The translations under genes were made by a program, and so were the position numbers. DNA of 64,000 bases from Pyruvatibacter sp. HU-CL02332 (GTDB lineage: Bacteria; Pseudomonadota; Alphaproteobacteria; CGMCC-115125), in contig NZ_BAABWK010000002.1 in the NCBI RefSeq assembly GCF_040362765.1, positions 806,001 through 870,000 on the forward strand. The letters run 5' to 3'. Below the pieces are notes generated by a model, which searched no databases, was not told where the DNA came from, and saw only the letters and a program-made list of their open reading frames with translations. Below, in pieces: positions 53,564-61,259 of this stretch. Positions within the stretch are counted from its first letter, which is position 1. Each line of letters starts with the position of its first letter.

Positions 53564-53632
53564 TTGATCTGTGATTTGTGGGATCAGCTTGGGTGGGCCT
53601 GATTGTCAGACCCAATTCTTGAGCGTGAAGAG

Positions 53633-53661
53633 ATACTACCTGAGGACCGTTCTGGGGTCAA
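53633..53661 (-). promoter_or_regulatory. Predicted sigma-70 promoter of the GTA cluster
   Basis: On the minus strand TTGACC (53656-53661), a 17-nt spacer and TAGTAT (53633-53638), 70 bp before the g1 ATG. Close to consensus at both boxes with ideal spacing. An A-rich stretch (GAAGAAAAAAGTACG) lies just upstream and could act as an UP-like element. It can explain transcription of the whole minus-strand cluster; regulator sites are not identifiable by eye. Confidence 0.78.
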
Positions 53662-53702
53662 TAGGAAAATTACTCATTTCGTACTTTTTTCTTCTATCAC
53701 GC

Positions 53703-54200
53703 CTATTCGTCGCCGTCTTCCCAAATCGCCAGATAGTCTTCCAGCTCATCTTCGGGGATGCCTTCTTCGCTGATGACCTTGCCCTGGACGGATATTCCTG
53801 ACAAGTGGATGCTCTCCGGATCGCCGGAAACCAAGGGATGCCAGCTAGCAAGACCCCTGCCCTCGGCCAGTCGGCGGTAGGCACAGGAGGTTGGCATCCA
53901 TTTTATCGCAGCCACGTTGCCCGGGGTCAGCTTGATGCAGGTGGGGACGCGTTTTGTACGATTTGCGTAATCTGTGCAGCGGCACAGATTCTGGTCCAGC
54001 AGGTGGCAGACGATGTTGGTGGTTTCGATGTCACCGGTGTCTTCGTCTTCCAGCTTGATGAGGCAGCAGCGGGCGCAACCGTCACACAGGCTTTCCCACT
54101 CTGACGTTGTCATGTCAGCCAGTTTCTTGGTCTCCCAGAACGGCTGATCGGGGCCGCCGTTAGCGCCCGAGATGGGGGTGGATGGTGAACGGGTGTTCAT
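53703..54200 (-). CDS. YcgN-family cysteine cluster protein (UPF0260)
   Basis: 165 residues. Zinc- or iron-chelating cysteine motif CDGCARCCLIKLEDED at about 39-54, further cysteines in VCHLLDQNLCRCTDYANR and the end CAYRRLAEGRGLASWHPL, then SGDPESIHLSGISVQGK. The layout defines UPF0260/YcgN; biochemical role unknown. It lies upstream of the GTA promoter on the same strand, divergent from the PBP gene. Ordinary host gene, marking the GTA cluster boundary. Confidence 0.93.
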   Translation of the reverse strand: MNTRSPSTPISGANGGPDQPFWETKKLADMTTSEWESLCDGCARCCLIKLEDEDTGDIETTNIVCHLLDQNLCRCTDYANRTKRVPTCIKLTPGNVAAIKWMPTSCAYRRLAEGRGLASWHPLVSGDPESIHLSGISVQGKVISEEGIPEDELEDYLAIWEDGDE

Positions 54201-54393
54201 CGTTTACCTCAAATTGCCGAAATTCTTTGTTTGCCGCCGCACTGCCACTAGTTTCGGCCGACTGGTTTTGCCTGATGTTTTTGGGGGTCGCGGTGCGATC
54301 CCGATAGCCTTTAAGCTGACCAATACCGTCCTGTGATCATGCGGGACAGACCTAAAATTGAGTGCGGGGCCTCAACAAGGCTTTTTGGGGACG

Positions 54394-56718
54394 ATGGGGA
54401 CGTATAACGGTAATCGCGACAGCGGGCTGCATGGCTCGTGGCCGCCCGCGGGATCATCACATCCCGCGGATGCCCGATCGCGCGTTGATTTCGTCAGCAG
54501 TGACCGGTTTGACGACACGCCGGACCTGGCCCTGGGCTATGCCCCGCTGGCCACATCGGGTGTGCGTCCAAACAAAGATCAAAAACTCGATGATGACGCC
54601 AAAGCCATTCGGCGCGGACGCATGGGGGGCGGGTTTCGGCTGATGCTGTTTTCGTCGTTCGCGACGCTGCTGCTCATTTTCATGTTGCCGCTGGCGCTTG
54701 GGCTGCCGGGCAAGGTGGACCCCTGGTCCATCGGCAGCATTGCGAACGGCGATGTGAACGTCACGTTTCTGGACGCCAATGGTGACCTGCTGGCCCATCG
54801 CGGCTACCGGCAGGAAGAAACCGTGCCGCTGTCAGAGATGCCGCCCTATCTGGTGCAGGCGGTGCTTGCGATGGAAGACCGGCGTTTCTACCGGCACTGG
54901 GGCGTGGATATTCTGGGTGTTCTGCGTGCGGCACAGGCCAACTTTGCAGCCGGCGGCATTGTCGAAGGCGGCAGCACCATTACCCAGCAGCTGGCGCGCA
55001 ATCTGTATCTCGACGGGTCACGCACCTTTGGCCGCAAGGCGCAGGAGGCAGCCCTTGCCTTCTGGCTCGAACAGCAACTGACCAAGGATGAAATTCTGGA
55101 GCTTTATCTCAACCGGATTTATCTGGGCGCCGGGGCGTATGGCGTTGAGGCGGCATCCAAAGTCTATTTCAGCAAGAGCGTGCGTGATCTGACCGTGAGC
55201 GAAGCAGCGCTGATTGCCGGCTTGCCCAAGGCACCTGCACAGCTTTCGCCCGCCAAAGACCTTTCCCGGGCCCAGGATCGCGCGGCGCTGGTTCTTGAGA
55301 AGCTGGAAGAGACCGGCTGGATGACTGCAGCGGAGATTGAAGCGGCACGCGCAGCCCCCGCGGTCGTTGATCTGGAGGAACGGTCGCCGGATATGCGGGC
55401 GTCCTATTTTGTGGACTGGGTGTATTCGCGGATGCCGCTCTTCGTGGACGGTCCACCGCGCGAGCTGGTGGTGGAGACGACCTTCGACCCGGACCTGCAA
55501 CGCATGGGCGAAGAGGCACTGGCAGCAACGTTTGATGGATTGCGGAGCAATGCCAACGTCGATCAGGGTGCCCTTGTTGCGCTGGACCACAATGGTGCTG
55601 TGAAAGCCATGGTCGGCGGACGGGACTATCTTGAAAGCCAGTTCAACCGCGCGACCCAGGCCATTCGTCAGCCGGGCTCCGCGTTCAAACCGCTTGTCTA
55701 TATGGCGGCGCTTCAAAACGGCTACACGCCCTATAGCGGCATTGTAGACAGGCCGGTGCGGATCAACGGGTGGATGCCGCTCAATGCCAACAAGCGCTAT
55801 AGCGGCTGGATGGAGATGCGCAATGCCATTGCCTATTCGGTCAACACCATCGCGGTTCGTGTCGGATACAAGGTGGGGCTGGACAAGGTGGCGGACTATG
55901 CGCGGGCGTCGGGCATTACAACGCCCCTGCCGGCACACCCCTCACTGGCTCTGGGTGCCATGGGGACAAAGCTACATGAACTGACCGGCTCCTATGTGCC
56001 CCTGGCGAACGGTGGCTTTGAAGCACCTGCGCACGGCATTGCCCGCATCTCTAATGTGGATGGTGAGGTGCTCTATGAGCGGGCGCGCACCTTTGTTGGG
56101 GCCATGCCGCCACCGTATCGGGAAAACAATTTCGGTGAGGAGCAAGTGGATGAAGATGCCACAATCACGCCGATCCTGAACAAGGTTGCGACTTCGGGCG
56201 ATGTTCAGACAATGACGAAGATGCTCAAGCGTGTGATCTCCATCGGCACAGGCCGCAAAGCCGCTTTGGGCACCCGCGAAGCTGCAGGCAAGACTGGCAC
56301 CACCAATGACAATCGCGATGCCTTGTTTGTCGGCTATACGGCGGATCTCGTGGCCGGGGTGTGGATGGGCAATGATGACAACACGGAGATGGATCGCGTT
56401 TATGGCGGTACGCTTCCGGCGGAGACCTGGGCCAACTTCATGACGGCGGCCCATGAAGGCAAGCCCGAGCGCCCCATCTACAAGCGCATCTGGGTGAGGC
56501 CGCATCCATCGCAATACCAGGAGCCTGAACCAGAGACAGATGAGCTTCCCGTCGTGGAAGCCCCCGTCGTTCCCACCTATTCAGCCCTACGCGGAAAGCT
56601 GAACGGGCTGTCGAATTCGTTGGCGGCGGCTCCGACACTTCAAGCTACTGCGCCTGAATCAACTCAGACACGATCGCGCAGGATGGATCGCAGTGTGTTT
56701 CGCAGCCGCGATGACTAA
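54394..56718 (+). CDS. Class A penicillin-binding protein (PBP1A family)
   Basis: 774 residues from the ATG at 54394; a TTG 12 codons earlier is the only other option. A cytoplasmic tail of about 80 residues, unusually long, precedes a membrane anchor (MLFSSFATLLLIFMLPLAL). The glycosyltransferase domain has AMEDRRFYRHWGVD, the GGSTITQQLARNL motif and LNRIYLGAGAYGVEAAS. The transpeptidase domain has SxxK in RQPGSAFKPLVY, SVN in AIAYSVNT and KTGTT in AAGKTGTTNDNRD. It polymerises and cross-links peptidoglycan in the periplasm. Stands alone, divergent from the ycgN-type gene. Confidence 0.95.
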   Translation: MGTYNGNRDSGLHGSWPPAGSSHPADARSRVDFVSSDRFDDTPDLALGYAPLATSGVRPNKDQKLDDDAKAIRRGRMGGGFRLMLFSSFATLLLIFMLPLALGLPGKVDPWSIGSIANGDVNVTFLDANGDLLAHRGYRQEETVPLSEMPPYLVQAVLAMEDRRFYRHWGVDILGVLRAAQANFAAGGIVEGGSTITQQLARNLYLDGSRTFGRKAQEAALAFWLEQQLTKDEILELYLNRIYLGAGAYGVEAASKVYFSKSVRDLTVSEAALIAGLPKAPAQLSPAKDLSRAQDRAALVLEKLEETGWMTAAEIEAARAAPAVVDLEERSPDMRASYFVDWVYSRMPLFVDGPPRELVVETTFDPDLQRMGEEALAATFDGLRSNANVDQGALVALDHNGAVKAMVGGRDYLESQFNRATQAIRQPGSAFKPLVYMAALQNGYTPYSGIVDRPVRINGWMPLNANKRYSGWMEMRNAIAYSVNTIAVRVGYKVGLDKVADYARASGITTPLPAHPSLALGAMGTKLHELTGSYVPLANGGFEAPAHGIARISNVDGEVLYERARTFVGAMPPPYRENNFGEEQVDEDATITPILNKVATSGDVQTMTKMLKRVISIGTGRKAALGTREAAGKTGTTNDNRDALFVGYTADLVAGVWMGNDDNTEMDRVYGGTLPAETWANFMTAAHEGKPERPIYKRIWVRPHPSQYQEPEPETDELPVVEAPVVPTYSALRGKLNGLSNSLAAAPTLQATAPESTQTRSRRMDRSVFRSRDD

Positions 56719-56838
56719 AGTGCGTACGGGTTAACCGTGGCGTAATCCAACGCTGGAACCCGGTGGCTTTGCGCGCATAAACTCAGTTGACGAATTTGCC
56801 CCCACTCTATCTCTCGCCTAGAAGGCTCATTGCTGCCC

Positions 56839-57447
56839 ATGTTCCGTCTCGCATCCATTTTAAAGCTGACCGGCATTGTGTTGTTTGCCGTCGTCGTCGG
56901 CGCGGGCTCAGCCTGGTGGGCCATCATGGGAGCTGTGGCAGCATCCGGGATTCAAAACGGCCCCTGGTACACATCGACCGCGATCGGGTCTGCGGCGTCT
57001 GACCCTTACACGCGGGCGCAGATCGCATTGACGGGTCTGCTGGCTCTCAACAAGTCGGAAGCTGTTTACTTCACCGCGACGCAGGACGATGACGGCCGGC
57101 CTTTAAGCGGTGCGTGCACCTATGAAGTGACAGGGCGCAATCTGGCGGCACGCTGGTGGAGCATCACTGCTTATGGCAGCGACCACTATTTGATGCACAA
57201 CGAGCAGGAACGGTTTTCCTATAATGTGGCGTCGCTTGGTCTGCGTTTTGCGCCCATCGCCAAGTGGCGCATCAATGTTTCTGCCAGCGAGCAGCAAAGC
57301 AACTGGCTGCCGGTGAAGAAGAACGACTTCTTCTCGCTGACACTGCGGCTGTACAACCCGTCAGCGCAGATCATTGGCAATCTGGAGAATGTCGGCCTGC
57401 CGGAAATCAAGCGCATGTCGTGCACAGATGCGGGAGCGGCCTCATGA
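56839..57447 (+). CDS. DUF1214 domain membrane-anchored protein
   Basis: 202 residues from the ATG at 56839. One N-terminal membrane helix (LTGIVLFAVVVGAGSAWWAIMGAVAA) precedes a beta-rich periplasmic domain with AQIALTGLLALNKSEAVYF, CTYEVTGRNLAARWWSITAYGSDHYLM and QSNWLPVKKNDFFSLTLRLY, the DUF1214 pattern. Coupled by ATGA to a DUF1254 gene; such pairs are common in Rhizobiales, with unknown function. Confidence 0.9.
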   Translation: MFRLASILKLTGIVLFAVVVGAGSAWWAIMGAVAASGIQNGPWYTSTAIGSAASDPYTRAQIALTGLLALNKSEAVYFTATQDDDGRPLSGACTYEVTGRNLAARWWSITAYGSDHYLMHNEQERFSYNVASLGLRFAPIAKWRINVSASEQQSNWLPVKKNDFFSLTLRLYNPSAQIIGNLENVGLPEIKRMSCTDAGAAS

Positions 57448-57971
57448 GAACCTGGCCGCTTTGGATTGGTGCTGCCATCGTGCTGACGCTGATCGTGCAC
57501 ATCCTGACGGTGCTGCTGGTGCCGCCAAGTGTGATGACCCTTGCGATGATGCGCATGGCGGATGCGGATGCAGACAAACGCGTGTTGCACACACCGCCGC
57601 CGGACGCCTCGGCACGCACGGTTGTGCGCCCGAGCCCGGACCTTGCCTACTCCATCTGCCTGTTCGACATGTCGGAAGGGCCGATGCTGGTGAAAGCAGC
57701 AGTGCCGGAGACCTATTGGTCGGTCTCGGCTTTTGCCCACAACACAGACAACTTCTTCGTGGTCAATGATCAGCAGGTTGCAGGTGACACGCTGGAACTC
57801 CTGATCCGCCGCGAAGAAGACGAGGTGACCGGCTTTGACGGCATCCCCGTATCGTTCGCGCCAACGGACAAAGGCGTGGTGCTGATGCGGATGCTTGTGA
57901 CCGACCGCGAGAACTATCTTGAGCTTGATCCAGTGCGCCGCAACGCGACCTGCGAAACCCTGACGCGCTAG
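57444..57971 (+). CDS. DUF1254 domain membrane-anchored protein
   Basis: 175 residues. The ATG at 57444 overlaps the DUF1214 stop. N-terminal membrane helix (WIGAAIVLTLIVHILTVLLVP) followed by the DUF1254 pattern RPSPDLAYSICLFDMSEGPML and YWSVSAFAHNTDNFFVVND, ending FAPTDKGVVLMRMLVTDREN. Much shorter than full-length DUF1254/DUF1214 fusions, as expected for the split pair. Probably forms an envelope complex with its partner. Confidence 0.9.
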   Translation: MRTWPLWIGAAIVLTLIVHILTVLLVPPSVMTLAMMRMADADADKRVLHTPPPDASARTVVRPSPDLAYSICLFDMSEGPMLVKAAVPETYWSVSAFAHNTDNFFVVNDQQVAGDTLELLIRREEDEVTGFDGIPVSFAPTDKGVVLMRMLVTDRENYLELDPVRRNATCETLTR

Positions 57972-58061
57972 ACCACCTCTCCCCAATCCGTTGACTAGTG
58001 GCAGCCGTCGGTGAGCGTGCTAGTTTCCTGTGAACATCTAGGACCGCAGGGGAGTTCGTGC

Positions 58062-59111
58062 ATGGGCAGGCTAGGGCTAATTGGTGCCGGTATCGCAGCC
58101 GTGGTGTTAATCGCGCTTGGGATGTGGCTGACCGAACCTCAGTCTCTTACGGACGACGGCGGCACCCAGCGCATTACTTTCGCCACCGACTGGAAAGCCC
58201 AGGCCGAACATGGCGGGTTTTATCAGGCCGTGGCCAAAGGCTTTTACGCCAAGCGCGGATTGGAAGTCGAAATCCTGCCCGGCGGGCCCGGTGTGAATGT
58301 GCCTCAGCTCATGGCCGGCGGCGCTGTTGATTTCGGCATGGGGTCCAACAGCTTTATTCCCTTGCGCATTGTTGAGGCCGGCATTCCCGTGCGTGCGGTG
58401 ATGACGGTGTTCCAGAAAGACCCTCAGGTTCTGATTACGCATCCACGTGACGACGTGACGTCGCTGGCGGACATGAAGGGCAAGCCCATCATGATTTCTG
58501 ACGCGACCATCAGCGCGTTCTGGGTGTGGCTGAAGGCCAAGTATGATTTCAGCGACGATCAGATCAGAAAATACACCTACAACCTGGCGCCGTTTCTGGT
58601 GGATGAGACGGCCATCCAGCAGGGCTATGTGACATCCGAGCCTTACACGATTGAAAAAGAGGGCGGCGTCGCGCCGGAGGTCTATCTGCTGGCGGACAAT
58701 GGCTACCCCGGATACGCAACCATGGTGCTGGCGCCCAATGCGTGGATTGAGGAAAGCCCGGAGGTCATTCAGGCCTTTGTCGATGGCACCATCGAGGGGT
58801 GGTACGACTATCTTTATGGCGACCCGGAACCGGCAAACGCGCTGATCCTGCAGGACAACCCGGAAATCACAGCTGACGTTCTGGCACAGGCGCGCGAGAA
58901 GATGCTGAGCTATGAGCTGGCGACAGGGGGTGACGCAAAGACACTTGGTCTTGGTGCCATGACAGAAGATCGCTGGCGCACCTTCTTTGAAGTCATGTCC
59001 GCCAATGGCGTGTACGAGGCTGATCTGGATTGGAAGGCAGCGTTTACCAGCGAGTTCGTCAACAAGGGACCGATGGACATGCCGGGACTGCCCGCAGCCC
59101 AGGGCGACTAG
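58062..59111 (+). CDS. ABC transporter substrate-binding protein (NMT1/THI5-like)
   Basis: 349 residues from the ATG at 58062 (GGGGAG seven nt upstream). It has an N-terminal hydrophobic anchor (LGLIGAGIAAVVLIALGMWL) rather than a clear cleavable lipoprotein signal. The type II binding-protein fold opens ITFATDWKAQAEHGGFYQAVAKGFYAKRGLEVEILPGG in two motifs, then VDFGMGSNSFIPLRIVEAG and LADMKGKPIMIS. The family binds pyrimidines, thiamine precursors, riboflavin or alkylsulfonates; the HGGFY..AKGFY pattern suits a HMP-, riboflavin- or pyrimidine-type ligand, but which one is unresolved. First gene of a three-gene importer operon. Confidence 0.9.
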   Translation: MGRLGLIGAGIAAVVLIALGMWLTEPQSLTDDGGTQRITFATDWKAQAEHGGFYQAVAKGFYAKRGLEVEILPGGPGVNVPQLMAGGAVDFGMGSNSFIPLRIVEAGIPVRAVMTVFQKDPQVLITHPRDDVTSLADMKGKPIMISDATISAFWVWLKAKYDFSDDQIRKYTYNLAPFLVDETAIQQGYVTSEPYTIEKEGGVAPEVYLLADNGYPGYATMVLAPNAWIEESPEVIQAFVDGTIEGWYDYLYGDPEPANALILQDNPEITADVLAQAREKMLSYELATGGDAKTLGLGAMTEDRWRTFFEVMSANGVYEADLDWKAAFTSEFVNKGPMDMPGLPAAQGD

Positions 59112-59133
59112 GCAATTGGGCAACTAGGCAACC

Positions 59134-59907
59134 GTGAGCACCCCCTTCCTTACACTGAACAATATTGGCCGGCGGTTTGCCGATGGCACAGCTGCGCTTG
59201 CCGACATCTCCGCCGATATTGAGGAAGGGAGTTTCGTCTCACTGGTTGGTCCGTCTGGCTGCGGCAAGAGCACGCTGCTGCGTTTGGTCGCCGGGCTGGA
59301 TGAGCCAAGCGCCGGCAGCATCACATGGACCAACGGCCAGCCGGATGATGTGGGGTTCGTGTTTCAGGATTCGACACTGATGCCGTGGGCCACGGTTGCG
59401 GACAATGTGTGGCTGCCGCACCGGCTGCGCGGTATGTCCAGAGAAGACGCACAGCCCCTCATTGATGAAGCATTGGAACGCGTTGGACTGGGCGGGCGGC
59501 AGAGTGCGTATCCACGCGAGCTGTCCGGCGGCATGCGGATGAGGGTTTCCATTGCCCGCGCCCTATCGCTGAAGCCCCGTGTGCTGTTGATGGATGAACC
59601 GTTTGCAGCTCTGGACGAGATAACCCGGGAAAAACTCAACGATGATCTCAACGACCTGTGGGCGGAACATAAGTGGACGGTTATCTACGTCACGCACAGT
59701 GTCTATGAAGCGGCGTATCTTTCAACGCGCATTTTGGTGATGCCGGCCCGGCCCGGCGCGTTTGTGGCGGATGTACCGGTTGAGGCACCGGTTGACCGGG
59801 GCGACGGCTGGCGCGCGAATCCGCGCTTTGCACAGATATCAGCCGATGTGACGGCCCAGCTTCGCGCTGCTGCGGGCGTCGCATCTCAATCCCGGCGCGT
59901 GTCGTGA
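59134..59907 (+). CDS. ABC transporter ATP-binding protein (SsuB/TauB/ThiZ-like)
   Basis: 257 residues from a GTG. Walker A LVGPSGCGKSTLLRLVAGL, Q-loop VFQDSTLMPWATV, signature ELSGGMRMRVSIARAL, Walker B VLLMDEPFAALDEITRE and H-loop VIYVTHSVYEA. Energises import by the adjacent binding protein and permease. Its stop overlaps the permease GTG start. Confidence 0.94.
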   Translation: MSTPFLTLNNIGRRFADGTAALADISADIEEGSFVSLVGPSGCGKSTLLRLVAGLDEPSAGSITWTNGQPDDVGFVFQDSTLMPWATVADNVWLPHRLRGMSREDAQPLIDEALERVGLGGRQSAYPRELSGGMRMRVSIARALSLKPRVLLMDEPFAALDEITREKLNDDLNDLWAEHKWTVIYVTHSVYEAAYLSTRILVMPARPGAFVADVPVEAPVDRGDGWRANPRFAQISADVTAQLRAAAGVASQSRRVS

Positions 59908-60716
59908 CTGCGCACTCACCATTGCGCGCCGACGGGCCGCTGATGCGCTGGGGACTCCCCGTCCTGTTCGGCATTGCCGTTCTGACTGCATGGGAACTAC
60001 TGGTCCACCAGCTGGAGATTCCGGCCTATGTGTTGCCGGGGCCTTTGGCGATTGGTGATGCGCTTGTGAGCGGCTTTGGGTCGCTCATGGGATCGTTGTG
60101 GGTGACGTTGCGCATCACGCTGCTGGCATTCTTCCTGGCGCTTGTTCTGGGGACAGGTTTTGCGGTGCTGTTTACAGAGAGCCGTCTGGCAGCGCGGGCG
60201 CTGTACCCTTACGCAGTTGCCCTGCAAGTGACGCCTATTGTCGCAATTGCACCGCTCATTCTCATCTGGGTCGGGCTGGACAATGCAGAAGCGGCGGTGA
60301 CCATTCTTGCTGTCATTGCCGCCTTCTTTCCTGTTCTCGCCAACATGACGGCGGGTCTTCGCGCGGCGGACCAAAATCTGATTGACCTGTTTCAACTCTA
60401 TGGGGCCAGCCGGTGGCAGATCATTACAGGTGTCCGCTTGCCCTCCGCCCTGCCCTATCTGCTGTCGGCCATGAAGATTTCTGCTGGCCTTGCGCTGATC
60501 GGCACTGTGGTTGCCGAGTTTGTGGCGGGCTCGGGCACATCCACCGGGCTGGCCTGGCGGATCATCGAGGCAGGAAACCGGCTGCAGGTGGCGCGCATGT
60601 TTGCGGCGCTGGTTCTGCTGTCCTCTTTGGGAATTGTCCTGTTTTTTGCGCTATCTGCGCTTGAGCACCATTTGCTGCGGCATTGGCATGACAGCGCAGA
60701 AAAAGGCGCCAAATAG
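59904..60716 (+). CDS. ABC transporter permease
   Basis: 270 residues, six predicted membrane helices. The start is the GTG overlapping the ATPase stop (GTGA), with an ATG 13 codons in as alternative. The EAA-type cytoplasmic loop is LFQLYGASRWQIITGVRLPSALPYLLSAMKISAGLALIG. It pairs with the ATPase and the NMT1-like binding protein. Confidence 0.93.
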   Translation: MTAHSPLRADGPLMRWGLPVLFGIAVLTAWELLVHQLEIPAYVLPGPLAIGDALVSGFGSLMGSLWVTLRITLLAFFLALVLGTGFAVLFTESRLAARALYPYAVALQVTPIVAIAPLILIWVGLDNAEAAVTILAVIAAFFPVLANMTAGLRAADQNLIDLFQLYGASRWQIITGVRLPSALPYLLSAMKISAGLALIGTVVAEFVAGSGTSTGLAWRIIEAGNRLQVARMFAALVLLSSLGIVLFFALSALEHHLLRHWHDSAEKGAK

Positions 60717-60732
60717 CCATTATCACGCAAAT

Positions 60733-60761
60733 TTTGTGTGGTTCCTTTATTTTCACACAAA
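60733..60761 (+). promoter_or_regulatory. Inverted repeat upstream of the sulfite reductase operon
   Basis: TTTGTGTG (60733-60740) / CACACAAA (60754-60761), 21 bp centre to centre, i.e. two helical turns. It lies 130 bp before the DUF2849 start and 17 bp after the permease stop. A -10-like GATAAT (60770-60775) follows. A binding site for a sulfur- or redox-responsive regulator is plausible; a terminator is unlikely for lack of a T tract. Confidence 0.45.
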
Positions 60762-60890
60762 TATTGACGGATAATTGCGTATTCCCCATGTTCCAGATAG
60801 ACGTGGCGCAGCAAATTCACCACTGCGCGATATGCGTCTCCGCATGCGTTGCGACGCGCGACTAATCCACACTGAACGACCTGGAAATTC

Positions 60891-61208
60891 ATGGCCCAAC
60901 ACATCAACAAAAAAGCCCGGTTTCATTCGCTGACAGCCAATCGGCTGCTGGACGGAGAGCCGGTGTATCTGACCGGCGACCATGACTGGTCTGAGGTGCT
61001 TTCTGATGCCGTCATTGCTGACGGTAAGGACGAAGGCGCCAAGCTGATGGATGTGGCGGCGCAGGCGGTGAAAGACCAGCACGTTGTGAACCCCTATCTG
61101 TTTGATGTGGATGTGGACGGTACAACGCCGAAGCCGATTAGCGTGCGCGAGCAGATTCGCGCAACGGGCCCGACAGTGCGCCTTGACCTTGGCAAGCAGG
61201 CCTCCTGA
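60891..61208 (+). CDS. DUF2849 domain protein of the sulfite reductase operon
   Basis: 105 residues, no membrane segment. Pattern VYLTGDHDWSEVLSDAVIAD and NPYLFDVDVDGTTPKPISVREQIRATGPTVRLDLG defines DUF2849, which in alphaproteobacteria nearly always lies directly upstream of cysI-type nitrite/sulfite reductase. Probably an assembly or regulatory partner, but activity is unknown. Fifty-one bp to the next gene. Confidence 0.92.
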   Translation: MAQHINKKARFHSLTANRLLDGEPVYLTGDHDWSEVLSDAVIADGKDEGAKLMDVAAQAVKDQHVVNPYLFDVDVDGTTPKPISVREQIRATGPTVRLDLGKQAS

Positions 61209-61259
61209 GTGACATTCGCCGGTCCGATTTGGGCGCAGGCACAACGTTAGAGACAGACC

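Noticed and set aside
34796-53661. Intact or remnant temperate prophage
   Set aside because: No integrase, repressor, excisionase, replication genes, tRNA target or flanking direct repeats; gene content and order match GTA clusters instead.
58107-59123. Minus-strand open frame of 338 codons opposite the binding-protein gene
   Set aside because: Shadow of a gene with clear family motifs and operon context.
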